This document shows positions 45,709 to 58,571 of a stretch of 64,000 bases of DNA, piece by piece (position 1 is the first letter of the stretch; every line of letters starts with the position of its first letter). The notes under the pieces were generated by a model that saw only the letters and a list, made by a program, of their open reading frames with translations, made no database searches and was not told the origin of the DNA. The translations under genes and the position numbers were made by a program. Source of the stretch: Cyrtodaria siliqua (lineage: Eukaryota > Mollusca > Bivalvia > Adapedonta > Hiatellidae); the NCBI GenBank assembly GCA_037043455.1, contig JAWPHD010001221.1:248001-312000 (forward strand), read 5' to 3'.

Positions 45709-46423
45709 TTTTCTTTCTTTTTTTTGTTCCATTAATTATGGTTTTCATTATTGCTGATGGTAAGGTAGCAACAGTTTCTTTACATTTTTCACTTTGATAA
45801 CGCAGTCTTATAATTACACATGGTAACAGTGAACAGTGTATATGTGTTGTAATGCACACTCTAACGCACACGTATCCATATTACGTGTGTATTTCTGTGC
45901 TGATGTGTACTTCTAGCACGTCGTGTTACAATGTAATTGTAATCAATATGTAAGGCATGTCAAGGTATTTGAACAGAAAGAAGCGAGGTCGCCCACATTG
46001 ATTTAAAATGCTTGGTAGGAGAAACGGATGGTAAAAATCGGGAAGAATGTAAGAAAAAGCGGTCGTGGCGTGTTTATGTCTCCGTGACATTTTTTTTTCA
46101 ATATTGTTTTGACCTGATATATTATTATGTCAAATTTTTGTCTCTCGGCAGCTATTTCACGCTTGCGTAAAACCTTGCTTGTGTATATAGATATACCTTA
46201 GAATATAGCAGTGCTATTCAAAGAATCGGCATCAAAGCGTATACCGGTGCTGATCAGTCAATGAGCATGCTAGAAGCAAATAAGCAAGCTTGTCATGCTT
46301 CGTCAATGAACAGATGTCGTTTAGAAACAGGTATTATTATTTAAATGTCAACTGGAAAAAACGCAAGTAGATTGTCAGAATGGAACTGACATCAATGAAG
46401 ACTTAAATACATCTACACTAAAG
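45709..46423. other. No recognised feature
   Basis: Intronic sequence between a tRNA-like fragment and the LINE tail. No repeat seen elsewhere in the window and no exon candidate. Confidence 0.4.
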
Positions 46424-48115
46424 AATGAATGAATGAATGGTGTTTTACAGCACGACGACACATAAACAGGTCACATTGTGCACAAAACCCGACGAAAGAT
46501 GAAGAAATCATGTATTAATTAAAAATTTGTAAACATATAAAGATAAAACTATTAAAAAATAAGGGATGATATGGTAGTAATATAAACTATATACGTAAGC
46601 CAACAAATGACCGTCAACGGGTATATAAACAAGTAAATATATATATAAGAACACATTATAATGGTTTATATAGTCTGACCTCTTTTAGGAAATCTGAAAC
46701 AAGACTAAAACCTATAGTATCGTAGTATTAACATTTAGTACCTTTGACGTATAGGATCAAAGTCTACACATTCCAGCAAGATGTGTTTGACCGTTAACGG
46801 TGCAAAGGAGGGTATACATTCTGGTAATTGCTCAGCTTGTCATAAATATGAATGAGTATAATGTGTATGCCCTATCCTGCACCGGGCTAGGACAACTTCT
46901 TCTCGACGAATGGGTCTACTAGAAGAACGCCATTTTCCAAGTAACGGTTTAATTGAATGGAGTTTATTGTTAACTGACAAATCCCAAGCGACTTGCCAAG
47001 AGTTACGAATAAATGTGTTAATACAACTTTTAAAATCAGTATAAGGTAATTTAGTATTATATATATGTAAACATAATGCTGCTTTAGCAGCACTATCAGC
47101 TCTACCATTACCACGTATTCCTACATGGCTTGGAAGCCAGCAGAAAATAATAACATTATCAACTATAAGAGAATTGTACTTTTCTAAAAGCTGAAGCACA
47201 ACTGTGTTATCATGTTTCATATTACCCACTGCTTGAAGAGATGAAAGAGAATCAGAAAATATTACAAAATGGTCATCTTCAGATTCCTGAATATAATTTG
47301 AGACAAAAGTTCAGCTGAAAAGATAGAGGCCTTGTCAGGCAGGCGGCTATTTAGGCAGTGTTTGTGAACAACAGCTCTGCAGCTACCTTATCTCCATCTT
47401 TAGAACCATCTGTGTATATGTTGAAAGTTACTGTATTTTTTTCGATTTAATTTCATTAAATTTGTTTTGAAAGACAGTAGGGTCTGTACTGGATTTGTTA
47501 CTATTACATAGATCAAAAATAATTGTTGGTGTTTCCAAAGTCCACGGTGGAATTGGTGGTACAAATTTAGATCGATTTTAGTGTCTCTTACTTTTGGTTT
47601 AATACGAAGACCAAATGGTCGAATGGCCTTCGGTTTTCGATCAAAAAGAGGTTCATAACTAGTATTAAAAACATTATCGAAAGTTGGGTTTGAATGGTTA
47701 GATTTTAATTTAATGGCATAATGAGGGGCTAATTTGTCCCGTCTATGATACAGTGATGGTTCATTAGCTTCAACATATAGACTTTCGGCTGGTGATGTAC
47801 GAAAGGCACCTAAGGCGAGTCGTAATCCTTGATTATGTATAGGATCGAGCACTTGCGAGTCGATCCATATACTATTGAGCCGTAGTCCAGCTTGGATCTG
47901 ATAAGAGATCTATAAAGTTGTAAAAGTACTTTACGATCTGCTCCCCAATTAGTGTTTGCAACAACTTTAAGTAAATTAAGAGCGTTAAGGCACTTGACCT
48001 TGAAGTATTTAAGGTGTGGTATAAACGTTAATTTACGGTCGAAAATAAGACCAAGGAATTTTTGTCTCATCCACTACTGGTATTGGTGACCTACACTAAC
48101 AGGTTTGCCACGTAT
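46424..48115 (-). pseudogene. 5'-truncated LINE: RT C-terminus and RNase H remains
   Basis: Read on the minus strand, it begins in the thumb region of a reverse transcriptase: KFLGLIFDRKLTFIPHLKYF and LLQLYRSLIRSKLDYGSIVY (48070-47850). It continues in another frame with LDPIHNQGLRLALGAFRTSP (about 47850-47790). Then comes an RNase H domain with NIYTDGSKDGDK (about 47425), VIFSDSLSSLQAV (about 47265-47227) and LPSHVGIRGNGRADSAAK (about 47140-47085). The ordered Asp residues of RNase H are visible. A 3' UTR follows and ends in an ATTC-type tail at 46424. The catalytic YxDD and the endonuclease would lie beyond 48115 and are missing. Several frameshifts make it non-functional. The order RT then RNase H points to an I/Nimb/R1-type LINE; the clade is inferred. 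Confidence 0.88.
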
Positions 48116-48680
48116 AGTATCATATGATTCTTATATGATCCTCATATAATACCTATTAAATGATACTTATATATAAGGAACAGTACATGATTCGTATATA
48201 AAAGTTTTATATAAGAATCATATAAGTAACATATAATATATATGTATGTTACAATAACCACTGCCACTACACACATTTATAGCTGAAATCCAGTTGTTTA
48301 ATTTGTTGGTTTAATATTTTTTAGGTCAATATTTCAACTTCCTTTGTTCTTAATATAGGAAAATAGTGTGAAAAACGGTATCTGGTTACAAAAATAATTT
48401 ATTTATAAAAACAAAATCTATTTTAGCGAATATATATTTAATATGCACACCGGTTACTTGGTTACTTGTAAACAAACATGTATTCCGTTGAAAACATTAC
48501 AGAAGCTGTGCGTAAAATTAATAAAGAGATTACACCAAAGCCAAAACAGGTTGAATGTTTTCAACATGATGATATTGCCAATTTGCCTGTTGGTTACGGC
48601 AAGTTTGCTGAACCAATCATTAACTAGTGCATCGCCATTTTGTAATTATATGGCCTCAGCTATCGTCAAGTGATTTATGT
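48116..48680. other. AT-rich region with a TATATGATTC inverted repeat; otherwise nothing
   Basis: At 48118-48235 words such as CATATGATTCTTATATGA face their complements (TATAAGAATCATATAAG). No exon is recognised. A 76-codon frame at 48443 lacks support. Confidence 0.4.
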
Positions 48681-48684
48681 GGTG

Positions 48685-50660
48685 GCAGGCCTACGTCATA
48701 GATAGTGTTTACCTTATATACAAACATTATCCTTGTAAATGCCTACGTCAAAGATAGTGTTTACCTTATATACAAACATTATCCTTGTAAATGCCTACGT
48801 CAAAGATAGTGTTTACCTTATATACAAACAGTATCCTTGTAAATGCCTACGTCAAAGATAGTGTTTACCTTATATATAAACATTATCCTTGTACATGCCT
48901 ACGTCAAAGATAGTGTTTACCTTATATACAAACAGTATCCTTGTAAATGCCTACGTCATAGATAGTGTTTACCTCATATACAAACAGTATCCTTGTAAAT
49001 GCCTACAGTATCCTTGTAAATGCCTACGTCATAGATAGTGTTTACCTTATATACAAACAGTATCCTTGTAAATGCCTACGTCATAGATAGTGTTTACCTT
49101 ATATACAAACAGTATCCTTGTAAATGCCTACGTCATAGATAGTGTTTACCTTATATATAAACATTATCCTTGTAAATGCCTACGTCAAAGATAGTGTTTA
49201 CCTAATATACAAACAGTATCCTTGTAAATGCCTACGTCATAGGTAGTGTTTACCTTATATACATACATTAACCTTGTAAATGCCTACGTCAAAGATAGTG
49301 TTTACCTTATATACAAACAGTATCCTTGTAAATGCCTACGTCAAAGATAGTGATTACCTTATATATAAACTTTATCCTTGTACATGCCTACGTCAAAGAT
49401 AGTGTTTACCTTATATACAAACAGTATCCTTGTAAATGCCTACGTCATAGATAGTGTTTACCTCATATACAAACAGTATCCTTGTAAATGCCTACAGTAT
49501 CCTTGTAAATGCCTACGTCATAGATAGTGTTTACCTTATATACAAACAGTATCCTTGTAAATGCCTACGTCATAGATAGTGTTTACCTTATATACAAACA
49601 TTATCCTTGTAAATGCCTACGTCAAAGATAGTGTTTACCTTATATACAAACATTATCCTTGTAAATGCCTACGTCATAGATAGTGTTTACCTTATATACA
49701 AACAGTATCCTTGTAAATGCCTACGTCATAGATAGTGTTTACCTTATATACAAACATTATCCTTGTAAATGCCTACGTCAAAGATAGTGTTTACCTTATA
49801 TACAAACAGTATCCTTGTAAATGCCTACGTCATAGATAGTGTTTACCTTATATTCAAACATTATCCTTGTAAATGCCTACGTCAAAGATGGTGTTTACCT
49901 TATATACAAACATTATCCTTGCAAATGCCTACGTCATAGATGGTGTTTACCTTATATACAAACAGTATCCTTGTAAATGCCTACGTCATAGATGGTGTTT
50001 ACCTTATATACAAACAGTATCCTTGTCAATGCCTACGTCATAGATAGTGTTTACCTTATATACAAAAAGTATCCTTGTAAATGCCTATGTCATGATAGTG
50101 TGTACCTTATATACCAACATGTAAATGCCTACGTCATAGATAGTGTTTACCTTGTATACAAACATTATTCTTGTAAATGCCTACGTCATAGATAGTGTTT
50201 ACCTTATATATAAACATTATCCTTGTAAATGCCTACGTCATAGACAGTGTTTACCTTATATACAAACATTATTCTTGTAAATGCCTACGTCATAGATAGT
50301 GTTTACCTTATATACAAACATTATTCTTGTAAATGCCTACGTCATAGATAGTGTTTACCTTATATACAAACATTATCCTTGTAAATGCCTACGTCATAGA
50401 TAGTGTTTACCTTATATACAAACATTATCCTTGTAAATTCCTACGTCATAGATAGTGTTTACCTTATATACAAACAGTATCCTTGTAAATGCCTACGTCA
50501 TAGATAGTGTTTACCTTATATACAAACAGTATCCTTGTAAATGCCTACGTCATAGATAGTGTTTACCTTATATACAAACAGTATCCTTGTAAATGCCTAC
50601 GTCATAGACAGTGAGTATAGCGCTATACACGTAAATGCCTACGTCATGAATAGTGTGTAC
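48685..50660. repeat. 52-bp satellite, about 37 copies, with 489-bp higher-order period
   Basis: The unit is AAATGCCTACGTCATAGATA followed by GTGTTTACCTTATATACAAA and CAGTATCCTTGT. Alternating variants are GTCAAAG/GTCATAG and CATTATCC/CAGTATCC. An aberrant partial copy (GCCTACAGTATCCTTGTAAA) occurs near 48999 and again about 489 bp later, with the neighbouring variants in the same order. This shows block duplication. The right end decays after 50600. It lies in intron 2, about 450 bp before exon 3. Confidence 0.96.
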
Positions 50661-51113
50661 CTTATATGTAAACGTTATACATGTAAATTACTACATACTA
50701 CTGCATATGTGTCATGTGTGTGTCAACATGATATTCAAAAGATAGTTTCTCTAAAAAAAACAACATATGTACGTTATTACGATAATACAGCTGTCAATAT
50801 GCATCCTGTCCATATTTTATTATAATAAATTATATAGAGTTTACCACATTATTTTTTTATATAAAATATTGTTTAAACCAATAAAAATAAGAAAACATTT
50901 GGATTTACTGAATACCAAATAACAACATGGACAGTACCAGGTGCTCGTTTTTGGTGATTTTATATACAAGATGTGGAAAATCATAAAATCAAGAGCAATT
51001 GGTATGAATCTGCGAACGAATTCACAAACAAAAAAATAAAACATTCGCCTTACACTATCTATTAAAAAAAAATCCATTGTGTAAAATAACAAATGTTCAC
51101 ATTTTGCTTTCAG

Positions 51114-51252
51114 GAAATGAAGACACGGGAGCAACTGAAGGAAGAAAAAAATCTCAATAAATTATCTCATCGGCACAGAATACAGAGGACTCCCAGTACA
51201 GACGACATACGGAAACGAGAACATCAATTCACCAACGACGCAATAGTCACAG
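51114..51252 (+). CDS. Coding exon 3 of the unknown 338-residue protein
   Basis: This exon encodes residues 217-262 plus the first base of codon 263. The acceptor is TTTTGCTTTCAG and the donor is ACAG|GTATAC, leaving phase 1. The product starts as a charged, probably helical stretch (EMKTREQLKEEKNLNKLSHR) and goes on to STDDIRKREHQFTNDAIVT. The FTNDAI segment matches FVNDAI in the exon at 2871-3275. There the coding sequence runs through a near-identical ACCCAGGTATAC without splicing. Confidence 0.82.
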
Positions 51253-52368
51253 GTATACAGATATTTGCAAGAAGACGATTTTTCATTTCGAATAAAACTA
51301 CTTTATGTGATTCTCAGTAGTGGAATACGAGACTGTTTGGAGACTGTTTGGAGCATGTTTCATTCAAATTTAAACACGAAACACATACCTTTTTAACACT
51401 TAGTTGCGTCAATAATCGTAACGCGGCCATTGCTTAGTATTTAACAATTGTGTGCAAACTAAATATGTGTGTTCCTGAGGGAAAATGTGCGACTGTTTTG
51501 AAATGTCTCCCATATTGTCGGCTGCTTTATACATGACACTAGTTAAGCTAAGAGAAGAATACCTTGATACTACGTAGAGGCCGTTGGGAAGCTGCCTGTG
51601 TAGTACTATAGGAGGTTACATTATTATAATGATTGCAGATAATGGCATTTTTTTGCATGTCAGACCCGTGTAGTTATTTCACATTCAGTATTAGTCAGGG
51701 ATTGAGTTTAGGGGTAAACAGCAAACAATTGCTAACAATAGAATTTGTTGCATATTACAACGTCTAACAAGAAATGTAGCAGCCAAAGAAAAAAAGCAAT
51801 AATTACATAGACTTCACAAACATGACAATATGGTAAGGGTGAGGGTTGACACACCCTAGAAACTCCACGGCGGCTTTTTTGTCCACTCACCGTTCCAAGG
51901 CGGTATCTCTATTGTTAACCATTTTGTCACCCAATTTGCCTTTTCCGTGTAATTGTCGTTTGTTTGTATGCGTGTTTTTGGTTGACGGTTCTCTATGAAT
52001 GCTACATTTTAACTGTTATACCTACTCTGACAATAGGGGTACCGCATTCGAAAGATAGGTGGCAACAGGGACCGCTGTCAATCTTAAAATCATATCCTAA
52101 TTACGCTTAGAAGCGTAGAGTATCATAGCGCGATAAAGGGTCTGATTTTAACGTATTTTTTATTTTTTTGTTTATACGTGTATACAAGTTAGTCTTTGTT
52201 TGATACTAGGCAGTGAATTTCTTTTCCTATAGTATGTATACTGTCTTGATTGTTGCGATCGTACCGTTGGCATACATGAAAGGCTTCCGGTTTATATCTA
52301 TCAACCTATACTATATTTCGGCATATTGCGTGTACTAAAATGGGTTTTAAACATGTGACATATTTCAG

Positions 52369-52492
52369 AACGACGACGAACGAGGTTTAAAGATATCATA
52401 CCTCAGTATGACGCCTCAGCCGACAGGCATTGCAAAGCTTATTTTAAACGCCCTGATGTACAAGAATTAATAAATGTCACACGTTCACGAGA
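52369..52492 (+). CDS. Coding exon 4 of the unknown 338-residue protein
   Basis: This exon completes codon 263 and encodes residues 264-303 plus two bases of codon 304. The acceptor is ATATTTCAG and the donor is GA|GTAAGT, both strong. The product reads RRRTRFKDIIPQYDASADRH and then CKAYFKRPDVQELINVTRSR. This is the part best conserved with the 2871-3275 exon (IIPxYxA..D..C..AYF..PxV), so it is the likely core of the shared domain. Confidence 0.85.
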
Positions 52493-52952
52493 GTAAGTAG
52501 TTTGAGGGACTCATTTAATGTTTGATGAGAGGACGACACATATACTCCGAATAGTAGAAAACAAAAACTGGGTAAAATAATATTTCGAAAAATTGAAAAT
52601 GTGTGTCGCCCTCTTTGATATTATAATACAAAGGTTTGAAATCTGTAATTGTGTGTTTCGGTAATATAACTAACATGTCACGTGTGAGTAACGTATTGCT
52701 TGCTGTGAAATGCATTAGCTAATGATATGATATATATTTTTTCTAGTTTATGGGGTAGTTATGTACACTTGTGAAGGGAGGGGATTCATCTTAAGTTAAT
52801 TGATTGGAATAGTTTGATAATGGCCCATTGTGACAAACTAGTAAAGGGCAGTAACAATGTCAAGTACTATTATTTAAAATAAGTTGATAACTTCCCTTTG
52901 AATTTTAAATTGCTGTTCAACAATTTATACTTTTAAATGTATTTGTTTTCAG

Positions 52953-53058
52953 ACCAAATTATTTGTATGATTACTGGCAAAGAAAACTTGCGATAGGGCG
53001 AGAGTACACACTCTATGGTTATAAAGATGATGGTACATCCCATGCATTGCTTCTGTAG
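52953..53058 (+). CDS. Terminal coding exon 5 of the unknown 338-residue protein
   Basis: This exon completes codon 304, encodes residues 305-338 and ends with TAG at 53056-53058. The acceptor is TTTGTTTTCAG. The product reads EPNYLYDYWQRKLAIGREYT, then LYGYKDDG and a short hydrophobic end. NYLYDYWQRK parallels NYYEEKRKQ of the paralogous exon. The summed exon length (1017 nt) is divisible by three. An ATTAAA at about 53105 could serve as a polyadenylation signal. An alternative is splicing at GATGATG|GTACAT to a further exon, but joining it to the exon at 63936 would give an early stop. Confidence 0.78.
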
Positions 53059-53197
53059 AAACATAACTTAGTTGAAATATGAGTCAAACGTGACACTTAT
53101 GATTATTAAACCAAATGGAAAATTAAAGAGACATACGACAATCTTGATTTCGTTAAAACGCGTAGCTCGTCTATATTACTTGCATTTTTAGAATGAG

Positions 53198-53670
53198 TGT
53201 GTCGCCTTCGTAGCATGGCAGACACTTAGGGGATCGCTTAGTTCGTCGTCTGCCGACGTCCGCCACAATTTAACCTGTAACCTAACCTTGGCCATAATTT
53301 GAAAATTAGTTGACCTATGTTCATAAAACTCTACATACATGTTCATCGTACCCCAAGAAATGTTGTAACTCTAGACCAATAACTATGATCTTCATTTTGG
53401 CAGAGTTGATTATGCCTGTTTTCATAAAACTTTAACCTGCAACCCAACCTAGCTCACAACTTGGCAAAGTACTGATCTATGGCCATGAAACTTTATTCAG
53501 TTCCTCATTATCAATTATCCAATGCAGAGTTATGCCTCTTTTCATAAACCTTAGCAAATTCAGAAAAAAAAGTTCCATAATGCATGAATGATTGCACCTT
53601 ATTTCGTTAGAGTGTGCTCGTTGAAATATACACACGGCAGGCGACACAAGTGTTCCGTGGAACACCCTTC
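53198..53670. repeat. Dispersed repeat with GTGTCGCCT ends (copy 2)
   Basis: Left GTGTCGCCTTCGTAGCATGG and right ACACGGCAGGCGACAC are inverted. Inside are AACCTGTAACCTAACCTTGG, ATTTGAAAATTAGTTGACC and TTCATAAAACTTTAACCTG, as at 19308-19674. The AAGTGTTCCGTGGAACAC palindrome follows the right end in both copies. Confidence 0.75.
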
Positions 53671-54770
53671 TGGCTAATTTTATTATTAGAATAGCACAAA
53701 CAAATAGTTTTTTGTATATTACTATAATGTTGATTATATTGCTTTGTAGAATAAGGAAGAAAATTGAAAATCCAACATTTTGTTTAATTGCATGCAAGCA
53801 GGATAACTGAATCGAGTTACTAATTGTAATGTTTGATACAACTTTAAGATTGTCGTGTGCCTCTACTCTATACTTAAGGGAAAATACTAAGAAATTAAAT
53901 GAGACCATCTTGTATCTCTTGGGGTGAATTGTAAATTCATATATAAACTATATACATGTGTTTATTCATAACTGCTGTGCTGCAATTGATCAATGGCAGC
54001 AATTATGAATAAACGCATGCATATAGTTAAATATTAAGTTGTTACTTTTGATACATACTATGATTATTTAGATGCATGTGCACATGTAACATAGTTATAT
54101 TGTTGTATTAATCTAGAGCTTATCTATACATGGAATCGTTCTAACTATGTTTATGCTGCACGTTGATACATATAGTTAATCAATACTTATCCGATATCTC
54201 AGTTTATCCAATACCTCAGTATTCAGTATTTTGTGTGTTGTTAGTCTTTTTTTTATATACGTTATCACAGTATGACCTGTCAACAGTTCGTGTTATAATC
54301 TGCCATAGTCAATATATGTGTATTATAAATTTAAAAGCCGGTTCAATGCTTTGGAATTTGCTTTTGTAATCAATGGAAGTCCTTTTTTTTTCATCGTATA
54401 ATACGCCATGTTTATATGTTCCCAGTTTATTTGGAAGTTAAATAAGAGTTTCACAAATATATATATAAAAATCGTCCTATTACAAATTACTATATCGATT
54501 TTTAAATATATATGTTTAATACCGTTTCACTCCTACGTTAAATGTGTATCTTCAATTCAACCATAAAACATAACAACGACTTTAAACTTATACCGGTGAA
54601 GACAATTAAACAAATACTTTTTACAATTTCTAATTTAATAATATACGTGTATTAAATAATATAAAGAAAACCACCTACGTCGTGTGGAAATGCTAATGTA
54701 AATACGCTGTCTCCCTTGATACGCGAACTACATACATTTGTTTAGTTGTTTCGCATACTAACATACACCT
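53671..54770. other. No recognised feature
   Basis: AT-rich sequence. A 143-codon minus-strand frame overlapping its left part (53477-53908) spans the repeat border and has no recognisable protein content. Confidence 0.4.
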
Positions 54771-54774
54771 AGGT

Positions 54775-56404
54775 AGCGCTTAGCTTACTTATGAACTTCC
54801 CGTCTAGCAATGATACATGTATACATACTAGAGCTTAGCTTTACTTCTAGTAATGATACATATATACATACTATAGCTTAGCTTACTTATGAACTTCCCC
54901 TCCAGCAATGATACACGTATGCATACTAGAGCTTAGCTTTACTAATGAACTTCCCGTCTAGCAATGCTACATGTATATATACTAGAGCTTAGCTTTACGA
55001 ATGAACTTCCCGTCCAGCAATGCTACATGTATATATACTAGAGCTTAGCTTTACTAATGAACTTCCCGTCTAGCAATGCTACATGTATACATACTGGAGC
55101 TTAGCTTTACTAATGAACTCCGCCTCTAGCAATGATACATGTATACATACTAGAGCTTAGCTTTACTTATGAACTTCCCGTCTAGCAATGCTACATGTAT
55201 ACATACTGGAGCTTAGCTTTACTAATGAACTCCGCCTCTAGCAATGATACATGTATACATACTAGAGCTCACCTTTACTAATGAACTTTCCGTCTAGCAA
55301 TGATACATGTATACATACTGGAGCTTAGCTTTACTAATGAACTTCCCGTCTAGCAATGACACATGAATACATACTGGAGCTTAGCTTTACTAATGAACTT
55401 CCCCTCTAGCAATGCTACATGTATATATACTAGAGCTTAGCTTTACTAATGAACTTCCCGTCTAGCAATGATACATGTATACATACTGGAGCTTAGCTTT
55501 ACTAATGAACTTCCCGTCTAGCAATGATACATGTAAATATACTAGAGCTTACCTATACTAATGAACTTCCCGTCTAGCAATGATACATGCATACATACTA
55601 GAGCTTAGCTTACTTATGCACTTCCCGTCTAGTAATGCTATATATATATACCTTTACTAATGAACTTCCCGTCTGGTAATACTACAGGTATGCATACTAG
55701 AGCTTAGATTTAATAATGAACTTCCCGTCTAGTAAAGCTACATATATACATACTACAGCTTAGCTTTAATAATGAACGTCCCCTCTAGCAATGATGCACG
55801 TATACACACTAGAGCTTAGCTTTACTAATGAACTTTCCGTCTAGCAATGATACATGTATACATACTAGAGCTTAGCTTTACTAATGAACTTTCCGTCTAG
55901 CAATAATACATTTATACATACTAGAGCTTAGCTTACTTATGAACTTCCCGTCTAGCAATGATGCATGTACACAAACTATAGCTTAGCTTACTTATGAACT
56001 TACCCTCTAGCAATGATACATGTATACATACTAGAGCTTAGCTTTACTAATGAACTTCCCGTCTAGCAATGCTACATGTATATATACTAGAGCTTAGCTT
56101 TACTAATGAACGTCCCATCTAGCAATGCTACATGTATACATACTGGAGCTTAGCTTTACTAATGAACTTCCCGTCTAGCAATGATACATGTATATATAGT
56201 AGAGCTTAGCTTTACTAATGAACTTCCCATCTAGCAATGATACATGTATACATACTAGAGCTTAGCTATACTAATGAACTTCCCGTCTAGCAATGATACA
56301 TGTATAATACTACAGCTTAGCTTACTTATGAACTTCCCGTCTAGTAATGATACATGTATACATACTAGAGCTTAGCTTATTTATGAACTTCACGTCTAGT
56401 AATG

Positions 56405-56461
<57 letters not shown>

Positions 56462-58155
56462 CTAGAGCTTACCTTTACTAATGAACTTCCCGTCTGGTAA
56501 TACTACATGTATGCATACTAGAGTTTAGCTTTAATAATGAACTTCTCGTCTAGTAAAGCTATATATATACATACTAGAGTTTACCTTTAATAATGAACGT
56601 CCCCTTTAGCAATGATGCATGTATACACACTAGAGCTTAGCTTTACTAATGAACTTTCCGTCTAACAATGATACATGTATACATGCTAGAGTTTAGCTTT
56701 ACTAATGAACGTCCCCTCTAGCAATGATACATTTATACACACTAGAGCTTAGCTTTACTAATGAACTTTCCGCCTAGCAATGATACATTTATACATACTA
56801 GAGCTTACCTTACTTATGAACTTCCCGTCTAGCAATGGTACATGTATACATACTAGAGCTTAGCTTACTTATGAACTTCCCGTCTAGCAATGATAATGTA
56901 CACACTCTAGAGCTTAGCTTTAATAATGAACTTCACGTCTAGTAAAGCTACATATATACATACTAGAGCTTAGCTTTAATAATGAACGTCCCCTCTAGCA
57001 ATGATACATGTATACACACTAGAGCTTAGCTTTACTTATGAACTTTCCGTCTAGCAATGATACATGTATACATACTAGAACTTAGCTTTACTAATGAACG
57101 TCCCATCTAGCAATGATAATGTACACATACTAGAGCTTGGCTTACTTATGAACTTCCCCTCTAACAATACTACATGTATACACTATAGAGCTTAGCTTTA
57201 CTAATAAACTTCCCGTATATCAATGATTCATGTATACACTAGAGCTTAGCTTTACTAATGAACTTCCCTTCTAGCAATGATACATGTATATATACTAGAG
57301 CTTAACTTTACTAATGAACTTCCCGTCTAGCAATGATACATGTATACATACTAGAGCTTAGCTTTACTAATGAACTTCCCGTCTAGCAATGATACGTGTA
57401 TACATACTAGAGTTTTGCTTTACTAATGAACGTCCCCTCTAGCAATGCCACATGTATACATACTAGAGCTTAACTTTACTAATGAACTTTCCGTCTAGCA
57501 ATGATACATGTATACACATTGGAGCTTAGCTTTACTAATGAACTTCCCGTCTAGCAATGATACATGTATACATACTGGAGCTTAGTTTTACTAATGAACT
57601 TCCCGTCTAGCAATGCTACATGTATACATACTGAGCTGAGCTTTACTAATGAAGTTCCCGTCCAGCAATGATACATGTATACATACTGGAGCTTAGTTTT
57701 ACTAATGAACTTCCCGTCTAGCAATGCTACATGTATACATACTGGAGCTTAGCTTTACTAATGAACTTTCCGTCTTGCAATGCTGCATGTATACATACTG
57801 GAGCTTAACTTTACTAATGAACTTCCCGTCTAGCAATGCTACATGTATATATATACTAGAGCTTAGCTTTACTAATGAACTTTCCGTCTAGCAATGCTAC
57901 ATGTATATATACAAGAGCTTAGCTTTACTAATGAACTTTCCGTCTAGCAATGCTACATGTATACATACTGGAGCTTAACTTTACTAATGAACGTTCCGTC
58001 TTGCAATGCTACATGTATACAAACTAAAGCTTAACTTTACTAATGAACTTTCCGTCTTGCAATGCTACATGTATACAAACTAGAGCTTAACTTTACTAAT
58101 GAACTTTCCGTCTTGCAATGCTACATGTATACAAACTAAAGCTTAGCTTTACTAG
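54775..58155. repeat. 56-bp satellite, about 60 copies (3.4 kb)
   Basis: The unit is CTAGAGCTTAGCTTTACTAA followed by TGAACTTCCCGTCTAGCAAT and GATACATGTATACATA. Variants (TTATGAAC, CGTCCCCTC, TTTCCGTC, GCTACATG) occur in blocks. A run of distinctive variants near 55640-55880 is repeated near 56410-56690, indicating a larger duplication. A TA tract expanded within one unit at about 56407-56457. No transcription unit is evident. Confidence 0.96.
56407..56457. repeat. (TA)n expansion inside the satellite
   Basis: About 25 TA units replace part of one 56-bp unit. The related unit at 55640 has only four to five. Confidence 0.95.
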
Positions 58156-58213
58156 TTCACACTAATACTAATTCGTAGACGGCCTAGCTCTCGGTCAGAG
58201 TGTCGTACATAGT

Positions 58214-58571
58214 ACAGCCAGACGCGTAGCTGGGCTTACGCACCTACACACGTGCGAACAATTATTTGTCAATGTCCGGGGGAAAAAATCGAAAAGAAAT
58301 ATGCGAAAAACGCAATAAAAACTGAAGGGGAGGGGATGGGAGGGGTGAGTCGTATTAAAGTTCCGTATGCTGAACCTGATTTAATTTTGTCTTCTGATTT
58401 CAATGTGTATTAAAATAGCAGTCAAAATAAGCTTAAAATTGCTATGGAATATACGCCAAAACTCACCTATGACCGTCTGGCAAAAAAATAATCACGGGGG
58501 AGCATGCCCCCAGACTCCCCTAGCGGAGGTGCGTAACTCAAACTTGGACCAGCTACGCGCCTGACAGCAGC
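58214..58571. mobile_element. CAG...CTG element, 5-bp target duplication (copy 2)
   Basis: Left CAGACGCGTAGCTGGGCTTA with CGCACCTAC and right GGACCAGCTACGCGCCTG are inverted. ACAGC flanks both ends. Ends and subterminal GTGCGTAA words match the element at 28303-28663. The interior has a G-rich stretch and AAAAAATAATCACGGGGGAG. Confidence 0.85.

Larger units (their letters stand above)
38659..51113 (+). other. Intron 2 (12.5 kb), repeat-filled
   Basis: It runs from GTAAGC to TGCTTTCAG. It contains a SINE split by a MITE, TCCG-type element E4, a three-unit repeat, a foldback element, Penelope-like pieces, a palindromic repeat, a full SINE, a truncated LINE and the 52-bp satellite. Confidence 0.7.
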
